64,000 bases of DNA from Thioclava sp. GXIMD2076. GTDB taxonomy: Bacteria > Pseudomonadota > Alphaproteobacteria > Rhodobacterales > Rhodobacteraceae. Of this stretch, positions 9,035 through 17,398 are shown piece after piece. The notes beneath the pieces are model-generated. The model saw nothing but the letters and a program-made list of their open reading frames with translations, was not told where the DNA came from and ran no database searches. The stretch covers positions 1,415,001 through 1,479,000 of the forward strand of contig NZ_CP149932.1 of the NCBI RefSeq assembly GCF_037949795.1, given 5' to 3'. Each line of letters begins with the position of its first letter. Within the stretch, counting starts at the first letter, position 1. A program made the translations under genes and the position numbers.

Positions 9035-10435
9035 ATGAAGATCAACTCGCTTTCCGGCCGTTTCCTTATTCTGACGACGATCTTCGTCGTCCTGGCGGAG
9101 CTGTTGATTCTGCTGCCGGGAATCGCGACCTACCGCGAGAACTATCTGCTCACGCGTCTGGAGCGTGCCCAGATCGCCTCTCTCTCGCTGCTGGCCACGG
9201 ATCAATCGACTATCGATCCCGATCTGGAGAACGAGCTTCTGGCCAATGCGGGCGTCTATAACGTGGTGTTGCGCCGCGATGCGGTGCGTCAGCTGGTGCT
9301 GTCCTCGCCGCTCCCCGAGGCGATCTCGGGCACCTATGACATCCGCAATGCCTCGCTCTGGAGCCGGATCCACGATGCGCTCAGGATCCTGATCGACCCG
9401 GAGAACCATATCATCCGCGTGGTGGGGGAACCGGTGCAGAGAGGCGGGCAGGTGATCGAGATCACGCTCGACACGAAACCGATCCGAATCGGGATGATCG
9501 AATACGGGCTACGCCTGCTGACCCTGTCGGCGGTGATCTCGGGGATTACGGCCGTGCTTCTCTTCGCGTTGGTGCAGCGCCTGATGGTGACCCCGATCAA
9601 GAGGCTGGTGGCGCATATGTCCTCCTATTCGGAGGCGCCCGAGGATAACCGCCGTATCATCGCGCCCAATGCCCGTATTCAGGAGCTGCGTGTGGCCGAG
9701 GATGCCCTGGCCGATATGCAGACCCAGTTAACGGCGGCCCTGCGCCAGAAGGAGCGTCTGGCGCAGCTGGGGCAGGCGGTGGCCAAGATCAGCCACGACC
9801 TGCGCAATATCCTGACCACGGCGCAACTCTTTGCGGACCGGATGGAGTTCTCCGAGGATCCGGTGGTAAAGCGCGCCGCCCCCAAGCTGATCAATTCGAT
9901 CGGGCGGGCGGTCAATCTGTGCGAGACGACACTGGCCTTCGGCAAAGCCGAGGAGCCGCCGCCCTCGCTTTCGCGTTTCATGCTGGCGCCGCTGGTGGCC
10001 GAGGTGGTCGAGAGCGAGCAATCGCTCGAGGGGGCGGGACTTGTCGATTTCATCGTTGATATCGCGCCGAATCTCACCATTCGTGCCGACCGCGAGCAGC
10101 TTTATCGCGTGATCTCCAACCTCGTACGCAATGCGCGTCAGGCGCTGGAAGCCACGGGCGAGCATGGCACGATCGAGGTGGGCGCAGGCGAGACGCGCGA
10201 TGATTGGTGGATCCGCGTTCAGGATACCGGTCCGGGCCTGCCCGCCAAAACGCGCGAACATCTGTTCCAGCCTTTCACGGGAGGCTCGCGCAAGGGCGGC
10301 ACGGGGCTGGGGTTGGCGATCTCGGCCGAGCTGATCCGAGGCCATGGTGGCCGGCTGGAGCTGAACCGGAGCGACGAGACGGGTACTCAGTTCATGCTCT
10401 ATCTGCCGCAGGAGCTATCGATGCAGCCTGTCTGA
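9035..10435 (+). CDS. Membrane sensor histidine kinase
   Basis: 466 aa. TM1 near residues 10-30 (LILTTIFVVLAELLILLPGI), a periplasmic sensor of ~140 residues, TM2 near 165-190, a HAMP-like linker, the HisKA H-box (KISHDLRN), N-box (NLVRNARQAL), G1 (DTGPGLP) and G2 (GGTGLGLAI). No response regulator gene is next to it, so it is an orphan kinase here. It is divergent from rpmH. Signal and partner unknown. Confidence 0.88.
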   Translation: MKINSLSGRFLILTTIFVVLAELLILLPGIATYRENYLLTRLERAQIASLSLLATDQSTIDPDLENELLANAGVYNVVLRRDAVRQLVLSSPLPEAISGTYDIRNASLWSRIHDALRILIDPENHIIRVVGEPVQRGGQVIEITLDTKPIRIGMIEYGLRLLTLSAVISGITAVLLFALVQRLMVTPIKRLVAHMSSYSEAPEDNRRIIAPNARIQELRVAEDALADMQTQLTAALRQKERLAQLGQAVAKISHDLRNILTTAQLFADRMEFSEDPVVKRAAPKLINSIGRAVNLCETTLAFGKAEEPPPSLSRFMLAPLVAEVVESEQSLEGAGLVDFIVDIAPNLTIRADREQLYRVISNLVRNARQALEATGEHGTIEVGAGETRDDWWIRVQDTGPGLPAKTREHLFQPFTGGSRKGGTGLGLAISAELIRGHGGRLELNRSDETGTQFMLYLPQELSMQPV

Positions 10436-10488
10436 GAAGCGCATTTCCCGAGAAATGCTGTCTTGTGAAAAAACTTTCATTTTTCCTC

Positions 10489-10517
10489 TTGCGCCCCCCC
10501 GACTTACCCAATAGATA
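10489..10517 (+). promoter_or_regulatory. Candidate promoter of the tRNA-Arg genes
   Basis: TTGCGC (10489-10494) and TAGATA (10512-10517) with a 17-nt spacer, ending 12 nt before the first tRNA. The stretch after the -10 (GCCCCCCACGAC) is a GC-rich discriminator, as in stringently controlled stable-RNA promoters. Confidence 0.55.
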
Positions 10518-10529
10518 GCCCCCCACGAC

Positions 10530-10606
10530 GGACCCGTAGCTCAGCTGGATAGAGCACTTGACTACGAATCAAGGGGCCGGGCGTTCGAATCGCTCCGGGT
10601 CCGCCA
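10530..10606 (+). tRNA. tRNA-Arg(ACG), copy 1
   Basis: 77 nt with encoded CCA. Acceptor arms GGACCCG/CGGGTCC pair fully, the anticodon stem CTTGA/TCAAG encloses loop CTACGAA with anticodon ACG, and the T-loop contains TTCGAAT. A34 would be deaminated to inosine by TadA so that one tRNA reads CGU, CGC and CGA. Confidence 0.97.
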
Positions 10607-10662
10607 CTATCTCTGGCTTTGCCAGAAACGACATAGCCTGATTACTCAGGTGCAGATATTGC

Positions 10663-10739
10663 GGACCCGTAGCTCAGCTGGATAGAGCACTTGACTACGA
10701 ATCAAGGGGCCGGGCGTTCGAATCGCTCCGGGTCCGCCA
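10663..10739 (+). tRNA. tRNA-Arg(ACG), copy 2; attachment gene of the Tn7-like element
   Basis: Identical over all 77 nt to copy 1, which ends 56 nt upstream. The encoded CCA ends 5 nt before the target-site duplication of the transposon that starts at 10750, so the tRNA itself is intact. The insertion point at a fixed short distance downstream is what a TnsD-like selector recognising the tRNA gene would give. Confidence 0.97.
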
Positions 10740-10744
10740 TTTCT

Positions 10745-10749
10745 GAAAC
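10745..10749 (+). repeat. Target-site duplication GAAAC, left copy
   Basis: GAAAC directly before the TGTCGCATGTC terminus; the same five bases follow the other terminus at 26916-26920. Five-base duplications are standard for Tn7-family insertion. Confidence 0.88.
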
Positions 10750-10761
10750 TGTCGCATGTCA
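10750..10761 (+). repeat. Left terminal inverted repeat of the Tn7-like element
   Basis: TGTCGCATGTCA; pairs with 26904-26915 in inverted orientation with one mismatch. The next ~100 nt up to the first tniQ probably hold TnsB sites: the related copy at 26921 conserves this stretch. Confidence 0.85.
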
Positions 10762-10890
10762 GACGAAACTGGCTTTTCTTTCACATAGATGTCCACGAAT
10801 ATGATTTTGGCCTATGGTTGGTGTATTGGTCGATTGAGCGGGCTGGCCTAGGGTTGGGGCGATCTCAATGCCTACTTCCGAAAGACTCGC

Positions 10891-12447
10891 GTGGCAAAAA
10901 GTCGACCTGTAGATCCCGATGCCCATTTCGCGCCGCTGCCGCTGACCGTGCAGCACGCGTGCTTTGAGCCAGCTTCGTCATTGCTAACGCGGTTGGCCGC
11001 GCGAAATGGTGCACCTTCTGTCTACCAGTTCTGCGGTGATCTGGCCTTTCCGGTCGATCCTCTGTTCCGCGGCGAACCTTTGGCAATCGTCCAGCTTGCG
11101 CAGCTTGCAGGTTGTGATGCTGCTGCGCTGGCGCGGGTTTCCATCCGTCATCTCGGTCATAACCGCTTCCGCCTGCGCGATGAAATCGCGACGACGTCCA
11201 GCCTGCAACGCTCGCGCATACGCATCTGCCCCGATTGTCTACGCCAAGAGGTTCCATCTGCGAAGGAAGCGTGGCGGATGCCTCGCAGGCTACATTGGAA
11301 GTTTGCCTCGGTACGAAGTTGTGCCGATCATGGCTGTTTACTGGTCACATTGCCGCCTGAGAAAATCACGAGGGATGGACGGGATTTCGCGGCGCAGATC
11401 CGGAAGCACTTCGACTGGGTTTTATCGCAAAACTTCGTGCCCGCAGCTACGGGCTCCTTTGAGTGCTGTCTTATGGAGCGTATTCTTAGCGGGCGGGGCG
11501 ATGCATGGCTCGACAGGCTCGAGCTTAATGTTGCAGCACGCCTCTGTGAGGTCCTAGGTCTACTATTAAAGAAGGGGCCCGAGGCGACGCTCAGCGGCCA
11601 TGGTGAGCACGAATGGGCACAGTATGGAGAAGCAGGCTACCAAGTGCTCAAGGGGGGTGAGTTGGCCTTCTCAAGCTGCTTGCAAGAGCTGGCTGAGCAA
11701 CATGCCGAGAAGCGCTTCTTCGGGCGTATTTACGGGCCGCTGATGAAATGGCTTCAGAGTAGGGGGCTTGGTGATGAAGTGGAGCCGCTGCGTGCTTTGA
11801 TGCGGCGAGAAATCTTTGCTCGTTTCTCGATTCGCAAAGGCGTTCAGGTCTTTGGTGTGCCTTCTGAGGGTATTGCTTCGCGTAATGAAGCGCTTGTTCC
11901 CTCAGTTGAGGGCTTCTCTCTTGAAGAGCAAGAGCTGCTCGTCCGGAGGGGGCTGGCATATAGGCAAGAGGATGGCACGGTCGCTACCAAAAGTTTTGTC
12001 ACCGAGGCTATGCTTTCTGCCTTCAGGCGTGAACTAGGAGAGTGGATCGAGGCTGATGGAGATCGGAGTGAAGTGGATGAGCTGGAATCTATAGCCTATC
12101 CGATTGCTGAGGCAGCAAGCTATTTGCGCATAACTGTAAGGACAGCCAGCTACCTTGCGCATGCCGGCTTTCTAAGTCGTGCCCATTGCAATGCTGAGGC
12201 TCGTATCGGAGCGCTGCAGGTATCTCGCAAAAGCCTTGAGGCTTTTCGTCAAAGATTCATATCTCTCGGAGAGCTCGCGAATTCTACGCGAAACCCCGTA
12301 GGGGCTTTGTCCACTCGTTTGCGAAACAAAGGCGTGGCCACGCTACCTATGCCACCTGACCTAAGCCGCATTTATTGGCGCTCCGATTTGACCATATCTG
12401 GTTGCTTGGCCGAGTGCGATGCAGGGAACAGTCGCGTCGCCCGTTAG
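10891..12447 (+). CDS. TniQ/TnsD-family target-selection protein, tRNA-proximal (TniQ1)
   Basis: 518 aa with GTG start, close to the 508 aa of Tn7 TnsD. The N-terminal TniQ domain (PF06527-like) has LPLTVQHACFEPASSLLTRLA and a zinc-binding CPDC (about residues 112-115) followed by HWKFASVRSCADHG. The C-terminal region (AEAASYLRITVRTASYLAHA ... SLEAF ... SLGELANSTRNPVGAL) is a helix-turn-helix tail shared in outline with TniQ2 of the same element. It is the first gene inside the left end, 151 nt from the tRNA-Arg. Inference: it recognises the tRNA-Arg gene as TnsD recognises glmS. The frame one base off from the GTG, starting at ATG 10868, is only 14 codons long. Confidence 0.85.
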   Translation: MAKSRPVDPDAHFAPLPLTVQHACFEPASSLLTRLAARNGAPSVYQFCGDLAFPVDPLFRGEPLAIVQLAQLAGCDAAALARVSIRHLGHNRFRLRDEIATTSSLQRSRIRICPDCLRQEVPSAKEAWRMPRRLHWKFASVRSCADHGCLLVTLPPEKITRDGRDFAAQIRKHFDWVLSQNFVPAATGSFECCLMERILSGRGDAWLDRLELNVAARLCEVLGLLLKKGPEATLSGHGEHEWAQYGEAGYQVLKGGELAFSSCLQELAEQHAEKRFFGRIYGPLMKWLQSRGLGDEVEPLRALMRREIFARFSIRKGVQVFGVPSEGIASRNEALVPSVEGFSLEEQELLVRRGLAYRQEDGTVATKSFVTEAMLSAFRRELGEWIEADGDRSEVDELESIAYPIAEAASYLRITVRTASYLAHAGFLSRAHCNAEARIGALQVSRKSLEAFRQRFISLGELANSTRNPVGALSTRLRNKGVATLPMPPDLSRIYWRSDLTISGCLAECDAGNSRVAR

Positions 12448-12594
12448 TCGATAGCGAAATAAGTGAGTTTGTAGCTTTCGGCCCTCCGCCGACTTTCGTA
12501 GAGCTTCGGCCATGTTGCACTGCAGCCCGTCGAAGAGGACATTCGCGGCAACGAGTACGTTGCGCGCCCAGCGATTACCTGCAACTATGATCTC

Positions 12595-13113
12595 ATGACC
12601 GAATTCGAAATGAAACTTGCAGAAACAATTGGTCGACCCTCATCACAAAGACCATTTGTCTGCGATGGTGATCCTTCAACCTGCTCGACATGGGTCGTTG
12701 GTTACAACGCGGCGACTACTGGTGGCAACTGGTGGCGGTTCTGGACGTCCGACAAGGGGTTCGACCTTGGCTTATGGCGTCGAGACTACGACGCCGAAAG
12801 AGCGGCGCGCGGTAAGGGTCCATCGGCAACGAGACGACGTATTGATAGGCTCACGTCAAAGGTGTCGGGCGTGTTAGAAACCAATATTTACGCGACACCA
12901 TCGACTGAAATGGCTAATATGCCGGCAAGCACGACAGACGCCTTCGATCTCCTTTTGACGACATTCGAACCGCGTGTCATCATTGCTCATGGTGTTCCCG
13001 CTGCAAAGCACCTTCAAGGCTGGACCGGTGGAAAGCTAATAACTTGTCCTCATCTCTCTCGGGCCAGTTATGCTGTCGTGGATGAAATCGTCAAACAGCT
13101 TGCGCGCAACTAG
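12595..13113 (+). CDS. Uracil-DNA-glycosylase-superfamily-like hypothetical protein
   Basis: 172 aa. The N-terminal RPFVCDGDPSTCSTWVVGYN followed by a Trp/Phe-rich segment and, later, VLETNIYATPS and RVIIAHGVPA resemble small uracil-DNA-glycosylase-fold proteins, in which GxNP(A/G)-like and HG-like motifs line the base pocket. Family assignment is from motif layout only. Cargo gene, downstream of tniQ1 with a 147-nt gap that shows nothing else. No strong ribosome site precedes the ATG; the ATG at 12610 is an alternative. Confidence 0.55.
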   Translation: MTEFEMKLAETIGRPSSQRPFVCDGDPSTCSTWVVGYNAATTGGNWWRFWTSDKGFDLGLWRRDYDAERAARGKGPSATRRRIDRLTSKVSGVLETNIYATPSTEMANMPASTTDAFDLLLTTFEPRVIIAHGVPAAKHLQGWTGGKLITCPHLSRASYAVVDEIVKQLARN

Positions 13114-13309
13114 CACCAACCTATCCGAGATCGAAATACTGCGAATATGATTGGCCGCTGTGCTCGAGCCAGTCATGCGGCACATTAGCTGCCGGGATCA
13201 GGCACGATGGCGGGGTTTGGCTATTCTTGATAGACATCGATCTTAGCAGTTGTTCAAGCTAAATGCGCAGGACCCCTCTCCTCTAACAAGTGTATGTAAT
13301 CTATATTTT

Positions 13310-13978
13310 TTACCAAACGGATTGAGAGCATAAAACGGTCAAGATATCAGCACCGAGCGATCGAGTATTTTTCGGATTTCCATTCGAGTTGAGAATGTCG
13401 ACTCCGATTGCCACGGCTACTTCACGAAGTGCAGGTATGGCAGGGGTTTCTCGCTGTCCGTTGCGCTCAACTAAAATAGTGCCGTTCTCGAGTTGCTTGA
13501 TGAGAATGTCACGAGACACTGCCTGCGCGGTAACACGTAAATCAGAAAGTTCGCGCACTCGGGGCAGCTTTCGAGGCGTATAGACCAATTTAGACGCTGA
13601 AGCGCGCATTTCACTGCGCGCTTCAGCACTCGTGCAATCGAGCAGTTCTTCGATCGAAACCTCATTTTCTTCGACGACCAAGCGAAGAACAATTACTCGG
13701 TCCACCTGATCGAATGTGTCCAAATTGAATGAAACTTGAGATGATGTCGTGATCGTTTTGACAGAAATACGCTCCCCGTCGGCGCTGACAACATCATACC
13801 CGTGCTGATTGACGGCCAACGCCATTTGGCCACGTGTGATCATCGCTGCATAAAGCTCCCCGATCCGACCAGATAAGTGGCGTAACTCGGCTTGCTGTAC
13901 GCCCCAGTTCAGCTCTTTCTCAAACCAAGAAAGTGCTTCAGCTAGGGATTGAATAATCTGAACTTGCGATAATGCCAT
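13310..13978 (-). CDS. PD-(D/E)XK-like protein with DUF6998-type N-terminus
   Basis: 222 aa. SGRIGELYAAMITRGQMA and GYDVVSADGERISVKTIT give a Glu, then Asp, then VK pattern as in PD-(D/E)XK nuclease folds, resembling the region I know as DUF6998. The C-terminal part (REVAVAIGVDILNSNGNPKN) is a second small conserved domain that could be DNA-binding. Probably a nuclease-like cargo protein; whether it is a restriction or defence enzyme is not shown by the sequence. It is read opposite to the uracil-DNA-glycosylase-like gene. Confidence 0.5.
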   Translation of the reverse strand: MALSQVQIIQSLAEALSWFEKELNWGVQQAELRHLSGRIGELYAAMITRGQMALAVNQHGYDVVSADGERISVKTITTSSQVSFNLDTFDQVDRVIVLRLVVEENEVSIEELLDCTSAEARSEMRASASKLVYTPRKLPRVRELSDLRVTAQAVSRDILIKQLENGTILVERNGQRETPAIPALREVAVAIGVDILNSNGNPKNTRSLGADILTVLCSQSVW

Positions 13979-14315
13979 GCTTCAAATCTCTTCTATAACG
14001 CCGCTGAGAGCAAGGCAGCCCGAACACAGCAATTCCGGCCCAAACCCGAAATTCCAATTCAATCGATGCTGCGGAGCAGCATTCCGCTAAGTGGCTGTCC
14101 GATGCAACTCCACGGAGTGACAGCAGCAGGCAGGGCGCAATCAGCTCAGCTGCTGTACCACCCTCAAATAGGTGTAGGGCGTAGACACAGCGAATAGATG
14201 GACGTTAGACATATACTCACGCGCCCATTTTCGCTCGGCGATATCCTCACCAGCCCTGTAACCTGTCCCCTGTACCGGCCACGTCTGTAAACGAGTTTCT
14301 GATATAGGCGTGATC
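13979..14315 (+). other. Gene-free stretch inside the transposon cargo
   Basis: 337 bp between the PD-(D/E)XK-like gene and ptuB. It should hold the promoter of the former (minus strand). A 105-codon minus frame covering 14141-14458 overlaps ptuB and has no family resemblance. I see no repeats or RNA genes in it. Confidence 0.5.
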
Positions 14316-15197
14316 TTAGACGATTCCTTCAACGAGAGGTCCGTCTGCTTCCCATCCTGCTCGTTGGAATGCTGCAAATAGCCAGTCAAGCAAGGCGTCT
14401 TCGAGCAAGCCAGAGAGAAATACTGAACGCCAGTTGTTACGACTGCCATAAGTGTCATCTTGTCGATCCAGTTCCGCCCTCAGGATGTCGATCAGAGATT
14501 GCCGAGACGCTGGCGCATTCCGTAGGTCTGCCGCCGCGAGGCTTGGTCGACGCAGAAGATTAGTCCAACTGGTGCGCAGATGCCTCAGTATCGAGGTTCG
14601 TTCTACAACATTTGTCATGTGGAAATGTACCGCCGAGGCGTATGCATGCGCTGGATCGAGTGCAAGTCGGAGCGAGATACGCGGCACGAGACCAAAGTCC
14701 TCGAAATGCGCAATAAATAGCCGCTCGCGGAGGATATCGTCGAAGTAAGGATGGAGGATACGCTCGCTTATATTTGCGCCAACAAGCTGGTTGGTCCGCT
14801 TGCTATTGCATTTGCATGCTGGAACAAGGTTGGGTCCGAAGATGGCGAAGGCCGGATACTCCTCCTTGGGGAGAAAATGGTCGAGGGTGCCACTGTGAAA
14901 CGACCCACACATCGGGCAGCAGTTAGCATCGCTCTCCTCGCGGATGCGATCAATGTGCGGTAGTTCTTTTGAAGGCGAGGAGTAAAGCGCCTTGAGCTGC
15001 TTCTGTATCTGAACTGGGAGCGCAACATTGGCGATGTTATGCACATTGCCGCTGGCACCGACATACTGAAGATAACCTGCCTTGAGCGCGGGAACCTCAA
15101 CGGCCAAATTCGGGTAGCATTTGAGCCGTATATTCAATGCCAATGCGTCGAGCGCGGCCGCGTCATCGAAATAGTCGGGCGGATCAAGTCGATTCAT
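14316..15197 (-). CDS. ptuB: Septu-like HNH nuclease PtuB
   Basis: 293 aa. HNH core: CPMC (zinc-binding Cys pair), DHFLPKEEYP with the catalytic His, then FGPNLVPACKCNSKR with the Asn and second Cys set. This layout (CxxC...DHfLPK...NLVPaC..CN..K) is that of PtuB in Septu systems and of effector HNH proteins paired with ABC-like ATPases. The ATG overlaps the ptuA stop as ATGA (4 nt), so the two are translationally coupled. Expected to cut DNA or RNA after phage infection once ptuA activates it. Confidence 0.8.
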   Translation of the reverse strand: MNRLDPPDYFDDAAALDALALNIRLKCYPNLAVEVPALKAGYLQYVGASGNVHNIANVALPVQIQKQLKALYSSPSKELPHIDRIREESDANCCPMCGSFHSGTLDHFLPKEEYPAFAIFGPNLVPACKCNSKRTNQLVGANISERILHPYFDDILRERLFIAHFEDFGLVPRISLRLALDPAHAYASAVHFHMTNVVERTSILRHLRTSWTNLLRRPSLAAADLRNAPASRQSLIDILRAELDRQDDTYGSRNNWRSVFLSGLLEDALLDWLFAAFQRAGWEADGPLVEGIV

Positions 15198-16849
15198 TGA
15201 CCGCCAGCCTCGCGCTCAGATCTTTCCACCCGAGCGCGAATCTCTCCGAGCAGATCAAGCGAGACCCGATCTTTATAGGTCTCGAATATTTGTTCCCAAG
15301 AGACGGAATGCGCCATGATTTTGGTTTCCACCTCCTGAGCGAGACGCGAAGGCTGATCTTCGCCGAATACAAAGTAGGAAATAGCGCCAACATCGGCGCC
15401 AAACGTTTTCAGCGTCGGGGTCTCGGCTAATACTCTGCGATCCGCGTCGGAACGCAGGACAGTGACCTGATCCTCCATCGTTTCGCGAACAAAATAGACC
15501 GAGTGCGTTGCCAGGATCGCCACGGATCCGGTCTGCTCAAGTAATTTGTCCAGTAGTGCAACAAATTGACTTATAAAGTTCGGGTGGAGATGCGTCTCAG
15601 GCTCGTCAAAAAGTAGCAGTGTACCGTTCTCAATAAAGAGACTGGTGAGCGCAGCGAAGCGAAGAAAACTAAGTTCTCCGCTACTTAGACGATAGGTCTT
15701 GCCCTCGATCATACGGACAGGTTCAACGCCGACATTGATTGCGGCATATCGCTCAAGCCGCTTTTGCTCTCCGCCTTGGTTAAGTTCAAAAATGGAGACA
15801 GGGCGGTCTTCACCGTCCTTTGTACGCAATACCAGTTCTTTGTGACCTTCAATCGCGGTTACTGCGTTCAGGAAAATTTTGTAGCGGCTCTGTCCGGCGA
15901 TACCCTCAATGCTGCGTGCAAGTTGAATGATGAGGTCACTGGCGGTATGTTTCGACCATCGACTCATCAAAGGAAAGCGTCGGTACCAGAATCGCGAGCG
16001 CTTGCGGCGATCGCTGGGATATGCGGACGATGCCGAGGCTGACGGATAAAAACCAAGTATTCGGTTAAATATCGGGCGATGACCATCCAGATCAGTGAGT
16101 TCTGATTTCCCGAGCAACGCTGCATCGATAATCTGTGCCAGCGCTTGGCTCTTGCCGACGCCATTTTTACCAATTACGACCGCAAAGCGCTGTGGGAGCA
16201 CATGCTCCCCCTGAGCAAATCGAAATTTTAGATCGTGTGCATTTGGTCGTCCAGCGAGCTGGAACTGTATATGCAAGCCACTGGATATCCTGCCAAGTTC
16301 CTCGAACTCAACACCGCGTAAGATTGGTGCTGCGTTTTTCCAAGTGAAATAAGATTCGCTATTTCGCAGAAATGCATTGAGAAATAATGGGCTATTACGG
16401 GCTCTGTTAAGCCACTGCCTCCCAGCGGGTCGGTCATCCGCTTCGACAATATCGTTCATCGCGCGTAATGCGATGCGAGCTTCTTCCGGTCCAAGTTGGC
16501 CGACGATTCGCCGATAGCTCTCCATATCGGGTAGCATAGTGAAATATGCCGGCACCTTTTCGGCGGAGGTCGGGGCAGAAGCACGATCGATAAGGTCGCG
16601 AAGCGGTAAAGTATCGTAGTTATCGCCCTGCTTATCTAAAAAGCCAAAAAATCCGCGGAACTCTAGGCGTTCGCTTCCGAATTTGGCATCAAGTCTTGGC
16701 TGGAGCACCGCCTCGATAAGAATACGTTCACCAAAGTCATTCCAACTATCCAAACTGGGCGCGATTAGGATTGTGCCCGGTTCGGTGGTGCTCGAAAGAT
16801 TTTTCTCGTTTACGAACAGAACCCGATAACCGTCAGCGTATTCGTCCAC
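15194..16849 (-). CDS. ptuA: Septu-like AAA/ABC-type ATPase PtuA
   Basis: 551 aa with GTG start (GGAG 9 nt upstream). Walker A GKNGVGKS near residue 225, ABC signature LSSGELSFLR near 387, Walker B LLLFDEPETHLHP near 412 and the switch His in ATHSVYFV. This is the SMC/ABC-like ATPase type (AAA_21/OLD-like without a Toprim domain) that pairs with HNH PtuB in Septu. The N-terminal ~200 residues are unlike classical PtuA in anything I can recognise and may sense the trigger. First gene of a two-gene minus-strand operon. Confidence 0.82.
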   Translation of the reverse strand: MDEYADGYRVLFVNEKNLSSTTEPGTILIAPSLDSWNDFGERILIEAVLQPRLDAKFGSERLEFRGFFGFLDKQGDNYDTLPLRDLIDRASAPTSAEKVPAYFTMLPDMESYRRIVGQLGPEEARIALRAMNDIVEADDRPAGRQWLNRARNSPLFLNAFLRNSESYFTWKNAAPILRGVEFEELGRISSGLHIQFQLAGRPNAHDLKFRFAQGEHVLPQRFAVVIGKNGVGKSQALAQIIDAALLGKSELTDLDGHRPIFNRILGFYPSASASSAYPSDRRKRSRFWYRRFPLMSRWSKHTASDLIIQLARSIEGIAGQSRYKIFLNAVTAIEGHKELVLRTKDGEDRPVSIFELNQGGEQKRLERYAAINVGVEPVRMIEGKTYRLSSGELSFLRFAALTSLFIENGTLLLFDEPETHLHPNFISQFVALLDKLLEQTGSVAILATHSVYFVRETMEDQVTVLRSDADRRVLAETPTLKTFGADVGAISYFVFGEDQPSRLAQEVETKIMAHSVSWEQIFETYKDRVSLDLLGEIRARVERSEREAGGQ

Positions 16850-16929
16850 AACACACTCTCCAAGACCTCAACTTTGTACTGTTGTGGTCGCAACTCCGAC
16901 CAATTTTTGCAAGGGCTTGGGCAGAGGAT

Positions 16930-17133
16930 TCATCCGGCCATTCTCAGTTTCTGCACTAGGGTCATCCCGCCGGTGCCGATGGTCGAGAGTTTTTGGTTGT
17001 AGCGGTAGAGCCACTCGGTGCCAATCTGCCGCAACACTTTGATGGCTTCGAAGATGTGGAGATCAAGCCATTCATGCCGGACCGTCCGGTTGTATCAGTC
17101 GACGTAACCATTCTGCTGCGGTTTGCCTGGCTG
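16930..17133 (-). pseudogene. IS3-family transposase OrfB, C-terminal remnant
   Basis: The minus strand reads QPGKPQQNGYVD-stop-YNRTVRHEWLD ... WLYRYNQ ... GTGGMTLVQKLRMAG, the well-known C-terminus of IS3-group OrfB (usually QPGKPQQNAYVERYNRT). The catalytic Glu of YVERYNRT has become Asp-stop and the 5' part is missing, so it is dead. It marks an old IS insertion between ptuA and the XRE gene. Confidence 0.8.
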
Positions 17134-17398
17134 GAAATGTGCTAGAGCAAGAGCCGTGTTCGCTCTCCGGCGAAGAGCTGGCATTCATCGAGAGCACAGC
17201 AAATGACGGCTTTGAGCTATTGCTGCAGCTACCACGCCGCGGCGCCGCAAGTCAGCTTTCCGCCGATATTCCCCCATGCAGGGCGTCGAGGAGAAACACG
17301 TAGCCAATACTTTCGCTGCGTTGTTGCCGTTCAATCGGCGGCACCGCTAAAAGGGCAGAGGAGCGGAAGTTATTCTTAGTTCGACATCTGGCTTCACA
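17134..17398 (+). other. Decayed intergenic sequence beside the IS3 remnant
   Basis: 265 bp without an open frame or recognisable feature. Probably more debris of the IS insertion, but no protein match could be read in any frame. Confidence 0.35.

Noticed and set aside
14141..14458. 105-codon minus-strand frame overlapping ptuB
   Set aside because: Out of frame with a well-supported HNH gene and no recognisable motif; ordinary shadow frame.
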